This document shows positions 1 through 8,197 of a DNA stretch of 64,000 nucleotides, piece after piece. The notes beneath the pieces were generated by a model, which was not told the DNA's origin, searched no databases, and saw only the letters and a list, made by a program, of their open reading frames with translations. Source of the stretch: Sva-07 sp963698565 (GTDB taxonomy: Bacteria > Actinomycetota > Acidimicrobiia > Acidimicrobiales > Ilumatobacteraceae); contig CAVORH010000028.1 of assembly GCA_963698565.1 (NCBI GenBank), forward strand, positions 1 through 64,000. Direction: 5' to 3'. Each line of letters starts with the position of its first letter. Within the stretch, counting starts at the first letter, position 1. The position numbers and the translations under genes were made by a program.

Positions 1-577
1 CCGGTGCAGCGAACACGCTCGACGTGGTCGGCGAGGGCGAGGCATGCGACGAGCAACGCACCGAAACGAACGGCGGCCGACGCGGACTCGCTCGGGGGAT
101 CGACGCGCTCTCACAGAACGAAATTACCGACTGCCGGGCGCATCTGCTCGGCAGGGCGTTCGATCCCCGACGCGACAGTGCCGGGACCGACGATCGATCC
201 CGGCACTGCTCGGACTGTTGGGACTGACGCCACCACGACCGAACCGCCACATCACGGGTCAGGCCCAGGATGTGACATTCGGACGCCGCGGGGACCAGCT
301 GCGGCGATGACGATCAGCGGGGGTTGGCGGAAATTCGCCAGGCGGTCCAGCCTGTCGGCCTAGCGGCCAACCACCTCCAGGGTCCCGTACAAATTGTCTG
401 GCATGTGTTGGACCACCTCCTCTCTCTGGTGGAGCGCACAATATCCGACGACGAGGGACGACGTCACGTCGATTTGTCTCGCCTCAAGTCCTGCCGACTC
501 CTTACCGATACCGAGACAAAGAAGAGGTCGCCGACGGGCCATCGTGGCGACGAAGACTCGAGCGGAGCACTACGGCA
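1..577. other. Left-edge region with no supported gene
   Basis: No reading frame here has convincing coding character on either strand. On the minus strand, roughly positions 27-59 encode a short hydrophobic stretch (ALLVACLALAD) that could be the N-terminus of a gene leaving the window to the left, but the frame is closed upstream by a stop and has no clear start. The rest looks intergenic. A GGAG at about 563 may be the ribosome binding site of the gene at 578. Confidence 0.4.
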
Positions 578-1291
578 ATGAGCGACTACCAACCAGACCC
601 CCAGTGGTGGCAAGCGTCCGACGGCAAGTTCTATCCGCCGGAGACCCATCCCAACTACAGCCCAGCGCTGCCTCAGCAACGGACCGCAGTGATGACCCAG
701 CCCGCACAGTCATACGCGGAGTTCACGCAGCCGGTCGCCATGGCTGGACCGAAGCAGAAGAAGCCGGTGTGGAAACGGTGGTGGTTCATCACGCTCGCGC
801 TGCTGATCGCAATCGTTGCCATCGCCGCCGCTGCGGCACCCAGCGAGGATGAGACACCGCCACCGTCGGCGGACGCCGACCCCGTCGTACCAGCGGCGCC
901 GGCCGCACCCGATTCGGCGGCAGTCCCGGTCGAAGAGGTCCCCGCCCCGGTTGAACCTTCACCAGCACCCGAGTCCAACCTGACGCCATCGCAGCAGAAT
1001 GCGGCCCGCTCAGCCGAGTCCTATCTGAGCTTCATGGCGTTCTCACGGCAGGGACTCATCGACCAGCTCTCATCCGAGTTCGGCGACCAGTTCCCGGTCG
1101 CAGATGCCACGGTCGCAGTCGACAGCCTCAACGTCGATTGGAGCGCACAAGCAGCTGCGTCGGCTCAGTCGTATCTCGACATGTCAGGGTTCTCATGCCA
1201 GGGGCTGATCGATCAACTCTCGTCTGAGTACGGCGAACAGTTCACGATCGAGCAGGCAACCTACGGCGCGACCCAGGCGGGCATCTGCTGA
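578..1291 (+). CDS. Membrane-anchored protein with two Ltp-family repeats
   Basis: 237 aa. The N-terminus (about residues 8-27) has the WW-x-ASDGK-x-YPPE-x-HP pattern of the short DUF2510-like domain common in actinobacterial envelope proteins. One transmembrane helix follows (about 69-87), then a Pro/Ala/Asp-rich linker (90-135) and two related C-terminal repeats of about 45 residues (YLSFMAFSRQGLIDQLSSE and YLDMSGFSCQGLIDQLSSE). These match the Ltp-type surface lipoprotein repeat, first known from phage superinfection exclusion. The second repeat starts where the first ends. There is no lipobox, so the anchor is the helix. Function is unknown; a cell-surface role is inferred. The ATG has a GGAG about 12 nt upstream. 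Confidence 0.8.
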   Translation: MSDYQPDPQWWQASDGKFYPPETHPNYSPALPQQRTAVMTQPAQSYAEFTQPVAMAGPKQKKPVWKRWWFITLALLIAIVAIAAAAAPSEDETPPPSADADPVVPAAPAAPDSAAVPVEEVPAPVEPSPAPESNLTPSQQNAARSAESYLSFMAFSRQGLIDQLSSEFGDQFPVADATVAVDSLNVDWSAQAAASAQSYLDMSGFSCQGLIDQLSSEYGEQFTIEQATYGATQAGIC

Positions 1292-1494
1292 TCGTCCCCT
1301 GAGAAGTCGCGCGATCTCATCGACGTCGCAGGGCTGGACACTCCTGCTCCAGGACGGCTCGGTGGGATGCCGGTCATCTCCTTCTTGCGGGTCTCGGCGG
1401 GTGTGGCGTCGATCCCGAGCTCGAGAGGACACCGATGCACGTGCGCCAGCACGGAGCCCACGTCGTCTCTGGTGGAGACAGTTCAGCACACTCG

Positions 1495-2325
1495 TCAGAT
1501 CGTGTACGACTGGTTTTCGAGAATTTTCGACGCCAACGCGAGATCGCCGTCGATCACCACCTGATCGAGCAGATCGTCGGCGTCCGACCCGACCGGCGCA
1601 CCGGCGCGTCATCACGCCGACCGGCATCGTCAACACGACGGTGGGGGGCGCTGCGAGCGCCGGCACCACCGCCGCACGATCGCCGACCTCGACGTGCAAT
1701 TCGCGCACGACGGCGCCGGAGTCGGTGAGGGCGAAGGTGACCGACTGACCGGCGGTGGCGCCCGCCTTCTTGCCGACGACGAAGCCGAGTGCCGTTGCCA
1801 TCTCGTCGAGCACCACGTCGACCGCGACGCCGGTCTCGTGACCGGGACGACCGACGGCGTCACGGATGTCCTGCTCGTGCAGCCAGCAGTCGAACACCCG
1901 GATCTGCATGAAGCGGCCGTAGGTGTCCTTGCCCGCAGGCGTGAACGACTCGGCGTTCCACTCGTCGTCCGACATCTGCTCCAGTGCCGCGAGACGCGCA
2001 CCGGTCAGCTCCCGGAAGCGTGACAGCACTTCGTTCGGCGGCACCGCTCGGAGCGATTCGACCCACTGCTCGTTGAACGCCCCGATGTCGTTGCGCACGT
2101 GGGCGTTCGCCTCACGGTCGATCTCGACGATCGGGACCGGGCTCACCGGCGAGCATCGCTTCGGTGCCGACGATGTGCGCGACGTTGTCCTGCACCGACC
2201 AGCCGGGAAGGGGCGACGGGCAGGTGCCACTCGTCCTCGGACAGCTCGCCGAGCAGTTCGCTCAGGCTCGCCCACACCTCCCCGAGCGCGGCGACGGTAC
2301 GGTCCTTCGGGATGCTCGATGCCAT
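1495..2325 (-). pseudogene. Maleylpyruvate isomerase/DinB-like protein, three frameshifts
   Basis: Conceptual reading across three frames gives about 275 aa of a mycothiol-dependent maleylpyruvate isomerase-like protein (TIGR03083 type). The N-terminus runs from ATG 2325 to about 2212. A shift then opens GWSVQDNVAHIVGTEAML, the helix with the family metal-ligand His. A second shift at about 2147 leads into the long middle part (MQIRVFDCWLHEQDIRDAVG). A third shift at about 1575 is needed to read the usual C-terminus, which ends LENQSYTI at the stop 1495-1497. All three shifts are single-base and lie in GC-rich runs, so sequence error is as likely as decay. The family uses mycothiol or similar thiols; the substrate is unknown. 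Confidence 0.7.
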
Positions 2326-2370
2326 GCGTCGATCATGACAGTCGGGGCGGAGCGGACTCCCAGCGAATGC

Positions 2371-2832
2371 TCAGATGACGTCGTCGAGGCCGGCCTGTGG
2401 GCCCACGGCACCGATTGCCTCGAAGTACTCGAGGTGCGCTTCCACCACGTTGACCGCATCGAGATCGTCGAGCAGTTCGACGCCGTTCTCCTCGGCCTGG
2501 CCGAGCAACCACGCGGTCAGCGCATCCTCGGTGATCACCACCGGTTCGCTGATCGCCTGCGGCGTGTCGATCACGTCGTCGGGCTGCAGGCCCTGTTCGT
2601 GCAGCCATCGCATGTGGAACACGAGCAGTTGCTCCACCTCCTCGGGCGTGAGGCGAGCCTGGCTCTCCTCGGGCAGCCGATCGCACACGAAGTCGACCGC
2701 CTCGTCGAGGCGGTACACCACGCGAGGCGCGACAGCGTCGAGGCGGTGCGCTTCGCGGCCCACGGCAACCGCCGCGATCACGAACACGCCGAGCGCGGCC
2801 ACCACTGCGAAGACGATCGTGATGCCATCCAT
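2371..2832 (-). CDS. Hypothetical protein with N-terminal membrane helix
   Basis: 153 aa. Residues about 3-24 form one transmembrane helix with a short outside N-terminus. The remainder is acidic, helical and soluble-looking, with no motif I recognise. Candidate surface features are a leucine-rich helix around LTPEEVEQLLVFHMRWLHEQ and an Asp-rich C-terminus ending LDDVI. It lies just downstream of the frameshifted isomerase gene start (2325) on the same strand and ends about 65 nt from the palindrome at 2896. Codon use (strong third-position GC) and uninterrupted frame support a real gene. Function unknown. Confidence 0.65.
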   Translation of the reverse strand: MDGITIVFAVVAALGVFVIAAVAVGREAHRLDAVAPRVVYRLDEAVDFVCDRLPEESQARLTPEEVEQLLVFHMRWLHEQGLQPDDVIDTPQAISEPVVITEDALTAWLLGQAEENGVELLDDLDAVNVVEAHLEYFEAIGAVGPQAGLDDVI

Positions 2833-2895
2833 GTGCGCACGAGTCTACGAACGCGACCGAGCGGCGCCCCACACACTGGTGGAACGCCGCTCGAC

Positions 2896-2930
2896 AATGA
2901 GACGAGGGGTCAGACCCCACGTCTCATTCA
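2896..2930. repeat. Palindrome P1 (class A, GGGGTCAGACCCC core)
   Basis: The outer stem is AATGAGACG paired with CGTCTCATT. One A-A mismatch separates the stem from the core. The right edge contains the stop codon of the acyl-CoA dehydrogenase gene (TCA at 2928-2930). The left edge has diverged from the TGAATGAGAC seen in other copies. Confidence 0.9.
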
Positions 2931-4043
2931 GATGCCGATGCGCTGGGCGAGCTGCTCACGGTGGTAGGTCGGATCACCGAAGAGGAGCTCGGAGCTCTTG
3001 GCCCGCTTGAAGTAGAGGTGGGCCGGGTGCTCCCAGGTGAAGCCGATGCCACCGTGGATCTGAATGTTCTCGGCGGCGGCGTGGAAGTACGCCTCGGAGC
3101 AGTAGGCCTTGGCGAGCGAGGCGGTCGACGGCAGTTCGTCGTTCATCTCGCTGGCGCACCACATGCCGTAGTACGCAGCCGACTTGGCCGACTCGACCTC
3201 GAGGAGCATGTCGGCACACTTGTGCTTGATCGCCTGGAACGAGCCGATCGGGCGGCCGAACTGCACGCGCACCTTGGCGTACTCGACGGCCATCTCGAGC
3301 ACCTTCTGGGCGCCGCCGACCTGCTCGGCGGCGAGCGCCACGGCGGCGAGATCCAGCACGGTCTGGAGTGTGTCCCAGCCCTTGCCGTCCTCGCCGATCA
3401 GCGTGGCCGGCGTGTTGTCGAAGTCGAGCTTCGCCTGCTTGCGGGTCTGGTCCATCGTCGACAGGTTCGTCTTCGTGAGACCGGCGGCGTCACCGTCGAC
3501 GGCGAACAGGCTGGTGCCCGCTGCGGTCTTGGCGGCCACGATGATCAGGCTGGCGGCGTTGCCGTCGAGCACGAACGACTTCGTGCCGGAGAGCGTGTAG
3601 CCGTCACCGGACTTGGTGGCCTCCATCGTGATGCCCGACTCGTCCCACTTGCCGGAGGGCTCGACGTAGGCGAGCGTGGCGATCGTCTCACCCGAGGCGA
3701 TGCCGGGGAGGTACTTCGCCATGGCGGCCTCGTCGCCCGACTGGAGCAGGGTGTTGGCGGCGAGCACGGCGCTGGAGAAGAACGGTGCGCACAGCAGGGC
3801 GCGGCCCATCTCCTCGAGCACGATGCCGAGTTCGACGAAGCCGTAGCCCGAGCCGCCGTACTCCTCCGGGATCGACAAGCCCTGGAGGCCCATCTGCTCA
3901 CCCATCTGCGACCAGACGGCGGGGTCGAAGCCGTCCTCGGTCTCCATCATCTCGCGCACCGCTTCCTCGGAGCTCTTGTTCTCGAGGAACGAGCGCACGG
4001 TCTTGCGGAGTTCTTCCTGTTCGTCGGTGAAGGCAAAGTTCAT
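2928..4043 (-). CDS. Acyl-CoA dehydrogenase
   Basis: 371 aa, the usual length for a flavin-dependent acyl-CoA dehydrogenase. It should oxidise an acyl-CoA to the trans-2-enoyl-CoA and pass electrons to ETF. The N-terminal helical domain starts MNFAFTDEQEELRKTVRSF, the PEEYGGSG loop and middle beta domain follow, and the C-terminal domain has RVQFGRPIGSFQAIKH and the FAD-binding IQIHGGIGFTWEHPAHLYFKR region near residue 330. An in-frame ATG lies 12 nt upstream (4055); neither start has a strong SD. Its stop codon is within palindrome P1. It is divergent from the antitoxin gene, 55 nt away. Substrate cannot be assigned from sequence. Confidence 0.92.
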   Translation of the reverse strand: MNFAFTDEQEELRKTVRSFLENKSSEEAVREMMETEDGFDPAVWSQMGEQMGLQGLSIPEEYGGSGYGFVELGIVLEEMGRALLCAPFFSSAVLAANTLLQSGDEAAMAKYLPGIASGETIATLAYVEPSGKWDESGITMEATKSGDGYTLSGTKSFVLDGNAASLIIVAAKTAAGTSLFAVDGDAAGLTKTNLSTMDQTRKQAKLDFDNTPATLIGEDGKGWDTLQTVLDLAAVALAAEQVGGAQKVLEMAVEYAKVRVQFGRPIGSFQAIKHKCADMLLEVESAKSAAYYGMWCASEMNDELPSTASLAKAYCSEAYFHAAAENIQIHGGIGFTWEHPAHLYFKRAKSSELLFGDPTYHREQLAQRIGI

Positions 4044-4087
4044 GGGCGAGATCATGGCGGGGTTGCACCGACACACGCAACTCTGCT

Positions 4088-4097
4088 TGTGTACACA
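4088..4097. promoter_or_regulatory. Candidate operator of the toxin-antitoxin operon
   Basis: A perfect 10-bp palindrome TGTGTACACA abuts the GTG start of the antitoxin gene at 4099. Phd/VapB antitoxins commonly autorepress through such palindromes over their own start; the assignment here is inference from position and symmetry. Confidence 0.4.
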
Positions 4098-4098
4098 C

Positions 4099-4569
4099 GT
4101 GGACACAGATTCGGCCCGAACCGTCGGCATCCGGGAACTGCGCGCCGGCCTCGCCGATGCCGTCCGACGTGCCGGCGCGGGAGAGCGCACGGTGGTGACC
4201 GCGGCGGGTCGCCCGGTCGCCCAACTGGGGCCGCTCGACGCCGACGCCCCCGACCTCGAACGGCTGATCGGCGCCGGCGCGGTGATTCCTCCCCGTCGCA
4301 CGAGCGAGTGGCGCGCCCCGGAGCCCGTCCCGGTGTGGGCCGGCATCCGCATCGACCAGGTCCTGCGAGAGTTGCCGCGGATGACCACCCCACGCCCCCG
4401 CCATTCCGTTTGCGTTGCACATTCGGTGACCCGCCCCACCCGAATCTCGACGCAAACAGAACGGATCCGGCCGGTTTTCGTTTGCGTTGCAGATTTGGTG
4501 ACCCGCGCCACCCGAACCTCGACGCAAACGGAATGTGTGCTGCGCAGTGGGGAAGGGACGGCGACGTGA
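4099..4569 (+). CDS. Phd/YefM-family antitoxin with repeat-derived C-terminal tail
   Basis: 156 aa from GTG 4099. The first 60 residues match prevent-host-death antitoxins (SARTVGIRELRAGLADAVRR, then GERTVVTAAGRPVAQLGPL), the DNA-binding half. The middle (to about residue 97) is the expected toxin-neutralising segment, ending LRELPR. Residues of about 100-156 are unusual: they are encoded by two tandem copies of a palindromic DNA unit and read as two similar peptides (VCVAHSVTRPTRISTQTE and VCVADLVTRATRTSTQTE). The stop TGA overlaps the GTG start of the PIN toxin by the four-base GTGA, so the long frame appears to be the real, translationally coupled one. A shorter original antitoxin is possible. 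Confidence 0.8.
   Translation: MDTDSARTVGIRELRAGLADAVRRAGAGERTVVTAAGRPVAQLGPLDADAPDLERLIGAGAVIPPRRTSEWRAPEPVPVWAGIRIDQVLRELPRMTTPRPRHSVCVAHSVTRPTRISTQTERIRPVFVCVADLVTRATRTSTQTECVLRSGEGTAT
4407..4529. repeat. Two tandem 51-bp palindromic units inside the antitoxin gene
   Basis: Units at 4407-4457 and 4479-4529 repeat with a period of 72 bp (24 codons, frame preserved). Each begins CGTTTGCGTTGCA and ends CGACGCAAAC, so the ends are inverted repeats (GTTTGCGT with ACGCAAAC), and an inner inverted pair (ATTCGG with CCGAAT) is visible in the first unit. The two units differ at only a few positions. They look like REP-type hairpin units inserted or amplified in a coding region. Confidence 0.85.
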
Positions 4570-4970
4570 CCGTGGTGCTGGACACGAGCGCGCTGCTGGC
4601 GCTTGCGATCGACGGAGCGCAACGAGCGACGACACTCGAGGCACTCGACACCGATCCGGTGTGGGCGGCATCAGCGATGGCGCTCACGGAAGCCCTGCCC
4701 GCCATCGATCGCCTTGCCGATGAGGCGATCCTGCGCCTCGACCTGGAAGACGCCCTGCGACTGGTGTGGGATCACCTCCACATCGTGCCGGTCGACCAGT
4801 ACTGCCTCGATCGCGCAGCCGCGCTCGCGCGCATCCAGCCGGTCCGTCTCACAGACGCCATCCACTTCGCCGCTGCCCAGCGGCTCCCGCGGCCGATCAG
4901 ATTCGTCACGTTCGATCCTGCACACATCGGTGTCGCCCTGGGCCTCGGCTTCGATGTCGTCAACTCGTGA
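4566..4970 (+). CDS. vapC: PIN-domain toxin (VapC-type ribonuclease)
   Basis: 134 aa from GTG 4566. The PIN signature acidic residues are visible: Asp in VVLDTSALLALA near the N-terminus, Glu in AMALTEALPAID, Asp in RLTDAIHFAAA, and Asp in FVTFD near the C-terminus. These coordinate Mg2+/Mn2+ in VapC ribonucleases, which cleave tRNA or rRNA. The gene overlaps the antitoxin stop by four bases, the usual co-translated antitoxin-toxin arrangement. The target RNA is not predictable. Length is normal for the family and all four acidic positions are intact, so the toxin looks functional. Confidence 0.88.
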   Translation: MTVVLDTSALLALAIDGAQRATTLEALDTDPVWAASAMALTEALPAIDRLADEAILRLDLEDALRLVWDHLHIVPVDQYCLDRAAALARIQPVRLTDAIHFAAAQRLPRPIRFVTFDPAHIGVALGLGFDVVNS

Positions 4971-5044
4971 GGGGCGCGGTCGAGGAACGAATGGCAGACA
5001 GGGTCGGGACCGGATGCGGAACCTCGGTCGGACTCCGAACTTCG

Positions 5045-5050
5045 TAAGCT
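5045..5050 (+). promoter_or_regulatory. TAAGCT -10 box, leaderless-type promoter
   Basis: TAAGCT lies 9 nt upstream of the GTG at 5060, without an intervening Shine-Dalgarno sequence, so transcription probably starts at or next to the start codon. Confidence 0.45.
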
Positions 5051-5059
5051 TCACCCATC

Positions 5060-6277
5060 GTGAACCCGGACGCGGACGGCGGTGGCTCCACCAGGCCCGG
5101 ATCAGTCAACTCGCCAGCGCCCGAGGACCCACGCCCACGAGGTACCGGTTCGATCACCGGCCGGCCGGTGCTGACCGGCGTGCTCGTCGTGCTGTCGGCC
5201 CTCGGATTGTGGACCGCGATCACCTGGCTCGCCGCACGGTCGGTCGGCCTACCACCCACGGGGACGGCGACGTGGGGCCGTTGGGACACCGGCTGGTATC
5301 GAACGATCGCACAGGACGGCTACTCGCTCGGAAAGTGCATCGATGTCCCCAACCGGACGCCCGACGACTACTGCGGTGCGGTGGGATGGTTTCCAGGGTT
5401 CCCCTACCTCATGCGAGTGGTCGCGGCCGCGACCAGTGTTTCGGTCGACACCGCCGGTCGCGGGGTCGCTGTCGCTGCGTTCGTGGCGACGCTCACCGTC
5501 CTCTGGTTCGGCTTCCTCGCGAAACGCCCCCTCAGACACGGCGCGCCGACAATGGCGCTCGCTGCAGCGTTCCCGGCCGGCGTCTACTACGGCGCCGTCT
5601 TCCCGGTCTCGATCGTGACTGGTTCCATGATCGGAGCGCTCGCACTGATGCAACGGAGGCGATGGCTCGCTGCGGGTCTCTGCGCGATGGCTGCCACCGT
5701 CTCGTACCCGAGCGGTCTGATGTTCGGCGCCGCCGCGATCGTTCCACTGATCGATCCCTCGCTCGGGCCGCTGCGCCACCGCCTCGCCCCAGCAGCGAAA
5801 GTCGCAGTACCCGTCGGAGTCGCCTATCTCGCCGTCCTCGCCAATTTCGAACGCGCAGTCGGTCGCTGGGACGGCTGGTTCCACGTCCAGGAGTCGTACG
5901 GCTACGAACCGACGTGGCCGACGACCACCGTGCTCGATCAACTTCGGCTCATCACCAGCCCGGAGGCCTCGGCGTGGATCGGCCTCGAGACACTCTTCAT
6001 CCTGGTCGTCGTCGCTGCCTGCACGTGGGTGGGCACCAGGTTCTGGCACGATCTCGGCCCCGGGGAACGTGGCGTGTTGTTCGTCGGACTCGCGCTGTGG
6101 CTGCCCCCACTCGTTCTCGGCGGCGACCTCTCGCTGTACCGCGCCGAGTCACTCCTCCTGCTCTCGGTGATCCTGCTCGCACGCCTCCACCCGGCAGCGA
6201 TCTGGGCGCTGGCCGTCGCCGCGATTCCGATCTCGTACAACATGGCGCAACTCTTCTTCGCTTACGTCCTGATCTGA
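5060..6277 (+). CDS. PIG-V-like integral membrane mannosyltransferase
   Basis: 405 aa, mostly hydrophobic with roughly nine to ten membrane helices after a 30-residue Pro/Gly-rich cytoplasmic leader. The first loop carries WGRWDTGWYRTIAQDGY (about 73-88), the WD-x2-WY-x3-A-x2-GY motif of PIG-V/GT-C mannosyltransferases, where the Asp is catalytic. These enzymes take mannose from a polyprenyl-phosphate donor on the outer face of the membrane. The next gene, about 95 nt downstream, encodes a polyprenyl-phosphate-mannose synthase-like enzyme that would make that donor. Acceptor (protein or lipoglycan) is unknown. The GTG start is chosen because a TAAGCT box sits just upstream. Confidence 0.78.
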   Translation: MNPDADGGGSTRPGSVNSPAPEDPRPRGTGSITGRPVLTGVLVVLSALGLWTAITWLAARSVGLPPTGTATWGRWDTGWYRTIAQDGYSLGKCIDVPNRTPDDYCGAVGWFPGFPYLMRVVAAATSVSVDTAGRGVAVAAFVATLTVLWFGFLAKRPLRHGAPTMALAAAFPAGVYYGAVFPVSIVTGSMIGALALMQRRRWLAAGLCAMAATVSYPSGLMFGAAAIVPLIDPSLGPLRHRLAPAAKVAVPVGVAYLAVLANFERAVGRWDGWFHVQESYGYEPTWPTTTVLDQLRLITSPEASAWIGLETLFILVVVAACTWVGTRFWHDLGPGERGVLFVGLALWLPPLVLGGDLSLYRAESLLLLSVILLARLHPAAIWALAVAAIPISYNMAQLFFAYVLI

Positions 6278-6358
6278 TCTCGAGCGACGACGGACGCGCC
6301 GACGACCGCCACCTCGGACCACCTCTCCGGAGAGGCCCTGCCCCGAAATGGACTGACC

Positions 6359-6364
6359 TAGAGT
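6359..6364 (+). promoter_or_regulatory. TAGAGT -10 box, leaderless-type promoter
   Basis: TAGAGT ends exactly 7 nt before ATG 6372. It overlaps the in-frame GTG at 6363, which makes the ATG the better start. Confidence 0.5.
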
Positions 6365-6371
6365 GCCCGCC

Positions 6372-7136
6372 ATGAACGCGACCGAGCCGTCAGCCGAACG
6401 AGTTCTCTCCGTCGTCGTGCCGTGTTTCAACGAGGAGTCCACCGTGAAGGAGATCCTCGATCGGGTGCTCGAATCGCCGCTCGTCGGTGAGGTCATCGCC
6501 GTGGACGACGCATCGACCGACAACACACAGCGGATCCTCCGGAGTTACGACAACCCGCGTCTCCAAGTGCTCGTTCAGCCCACGAATCAGGGCAAGGGGG
6601 CGGCATTGCGGCGAGGATTCGCCGAGGCAACGATGCCCTTCGTGATCGTCCAGGACGCTGACCTCGAATACGATCCATCGGAGTATCCCAAGATCCTCGC
6701 CCCGCTCCTGTCCGACGAGGCCGATGTCGTCTATGGGTCGCGCTTCATCGGCGGTGATGCCCGCCGGATCCTCTACTTCTGGCACTCGCTCGGCAACCGT
6801 CTGCTCACGCTCGCGTCGAACATGGCGACAAACCTCAACCTGAGCGACATGGAGACGTGCTACAAGGCGTTCCGCCGCGAGATCATCCAAGGGATCACGA
6901 TCGAGGAGGACCGATTCGGGTTCGAACCAGAAGTGACGGCCAAGATCGCCGCCCTCGGTTGTCGGGTCTATGAAGTCGGCATCACCTACCACGGGCGGAC
7001 CTACGACGACGGCAAGAAGATCGGATGGCGCGATGGCATTCGTGCCATCTTCTGCATCGCGGCGTACTCGGGACCCGGCAGGCGGCTCGGCATCCGGCGC
7101 GCCAGCGCCGCGGTCGCCTGGCTCACCGGGTCCTGA
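6372..7136 (+). CDS. GT2 family glycosyltransferase, polyprenyl-phosphate mannose synthase-like
   Basis: 254 aa. The GT-A fold begins VLSVVVPCFNEESTVKEIL and the nucleotide-binding VDDASTDNT follows at about residue 45. The catalytic metal-binding DAD lies at 95-97 (VIVQDADLEYDP), and GSRFIGG at about 120. The C-terminal part has the MCYKAFRRE-like segment METCYKAFRREI and EDRFGFEPEVTAKIA typical of dolichol-phosphate mannose synthase relatives. The protein lacks a membrane domain, so it should be a peripheral enzyme making polyprenyl-P-mannose (or another polyprenyl-P-hexose) from a nucleotide sugar. The adjacent PIG-V-like gene is the likely consumer. Sugar identity is inferred from this context. 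Confidence 0.85.
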   Translation: MNATEPSAERVLSVVVPCFNEESTVKEILDRVLESPLVGEVIAVDDASTDNTQRILRSYDNPRLQVLVQPTNQGKGAALRRGFAEATMPFVIVQDADLEYDPSEYPKILAPLLSDEADVVYGSRFIGGDARRILYFWHSLGNRLLTLASNMATNLNLSDMETCYKAFRREIIQGITIEEDRFGFEPEVTAKIAALGCRVYEVGITYHGRTYDDGKKIGWRDGIRAIFCIAAYSGPGRRLGIRRASAAVAWLTGS

Positions 7137-7159
7137 CCGAAGGCTGCCAGACTGTCGGG

Positions 7160-7784
7160 ATGGCAACGCCCGACACCCTGCACTGGTCGAACTCCGACGT
7201 CGAGGTCCACAAGTTGGTGGTCGGCCCGGTCGACAACAACGTGTTCGTCGTGCGATGTCGTGCGACGGGTGATGCGGTGCTGCTCGACGCGGCGAACGAG
7301 CACGAACAACTGCTGGAACTCTGCCAGCGCCTCGGCGTGAAGCGAGTGCTCGAGACACACGGGCACTGGGACCACATCCAGGCGGTGCCCGGCGATGCGC
7401 GAGGCGGGCTACGAGGTCGCCGTCACCTCGCTCGACGCACCCAAGCTGAAGGACGTCGGCTACGACGTGTTCATCGACGACGCCGAGGTGATCGAGGTGG
7501 GTCGCCTGCGCCTCCACGCGATCCACAACCCGGGCCACACCCCCGGCTCGATCTCCTTCGCACTCCACGGCACGCCGCTGCTGTTCACCGGCGACACGCT
7601 GTTCCCCGGGGGGCCCGGCAACACCTCGTTCGACGACGCCGACTTCGACACGATCATCACGTCGATCACCACCAAGCTCTTCACGTTCCCCGACGACACG
7701 ATCGTGCTGCCCGGCCACGGCCTCGACACGACGATCGGCACCGAGCGGCCGCACCTCGACGAATGGATCGAGCGGGGCTGGTGA
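7160..7784 (+). pseudogene. Metallo-beta-lactamase-fold hydrolase, one frameshift
   Basis: The reading starts at ATG 7160 (MATPDTLHWSNSDVEVHKL) and shows the metal-binding HGHWDH about 70 residues in. At about 7391 an extra G throws the frame; dropping it joins QAVP to AMREAGYEVAVTSLDAPKL and the rest of the domain, including NPGHTPGSISF, FTGDTLFPGGPG and PGHGLDTTIG. All zinc ligands (HxHxDH, His, Asp, His) are present across the two frames, giving a glyoxalase II-like hydrolase of about 208 aa. The intact downstream part alone reads from 7395. The single-base change with otherwise full conservation suggests sequence error or very recent mutation. Confidence 0.78.
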
Positions 7785-7794
7785 ACGCCGGCTG

Positions 7795-8163
7795 ATGCGC
7801 TACGACGAACGGCCGATCGACGACACGCCGATCCACACCGCCGACCTGCCACCGACCCCGATCCGCGACCGGAACATCCCGGCGACCGCGTGGGTCGAGG
7901 CACCCGACAGCCTGCTGACGCTCGGCGACGATCTCCCCGATCGACCGGTCGCCGACTACAAGCGCCGCATCGGACCGTGGCTCCTGTGGCGCGCCGGACC
8001 CGCCACGGGCGCCGACGCCCGCTACTGGGCGGCCCACGTCGAGCGTCTCGACGAACCCGTCACGCTCCGGCTCTTCCCCGATGGCACGGCGTCCGGAGTC
8101 GGCCCGAGCGGCGAACTCCACACCAGGTTCCGCGCCTGGAAGGAAGACCTCCGCGACACCTGA
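7795..8163 (+). CDS. Hypothetical protein
   Basis: 122 aa, soluble, no signal peptide or membrane helix. Sequence features are an N-terminal Asp/Pro-rich stretch (DDTPIHTADLPPTPI), a RRIGPWLLWRAGPATGADARYW segment region rich in Trp, and TLRLFPDGTASGVGPSGE. I do not recognise a family. It starts 10 nt after the metallo-hydrolase gene and probably shares its transcript. Its stop codon TGA (8161-8163) is the first three bases of palindrome P2, so the last codons abut the element directly. Confidence 0.65.
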   Translation: MRYDERPIDDTPIHTADLPPTPIRDRNIPATAWVEAPDSLLTLGDDLPDRPVADYKRRIGPWLLWRAGPATGADARYWAAHVERLDEPVTLRLFPDGTASGVGPSGELHTRFRAWKEDLRDT

Positions 8164-8197
8164 ATGAGACGAGGGGTCAGACCCCACGTCTCATTCA
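8161..8197. repeat. Palindrome P2 (class A) shared by two convergent stop codons
   Basis: 37 bp: TGAATGAGACG, core GGGGTCAGACCCC, CGTCTCATTCA. The TGA at its left end stops the plus-strand gene (8163) and the TCA at its right end stops the minus-strand xylG-like gene (8195). It can form a strong hairpin in either transcript but has no T-tract. Confidence 0.92.

Noticed and set aside
1261..1461. 66-codon minus-strand ORF between the Ltp-type gene and the broken isomerase gene
   Set aside because: It overlaps the end of the Ltp gene and has no family or ribosome binding site; judged spurious.
2961..4970. Plus-strand 669-aa open frame across the acyl-CoA dehydrogenase and the VapC gene
   Set aside because: Only the last part (4566-4970) is a real PIN protein; the rest is the antisense of the acyl-CoA dehydrogenase and shows no domain.
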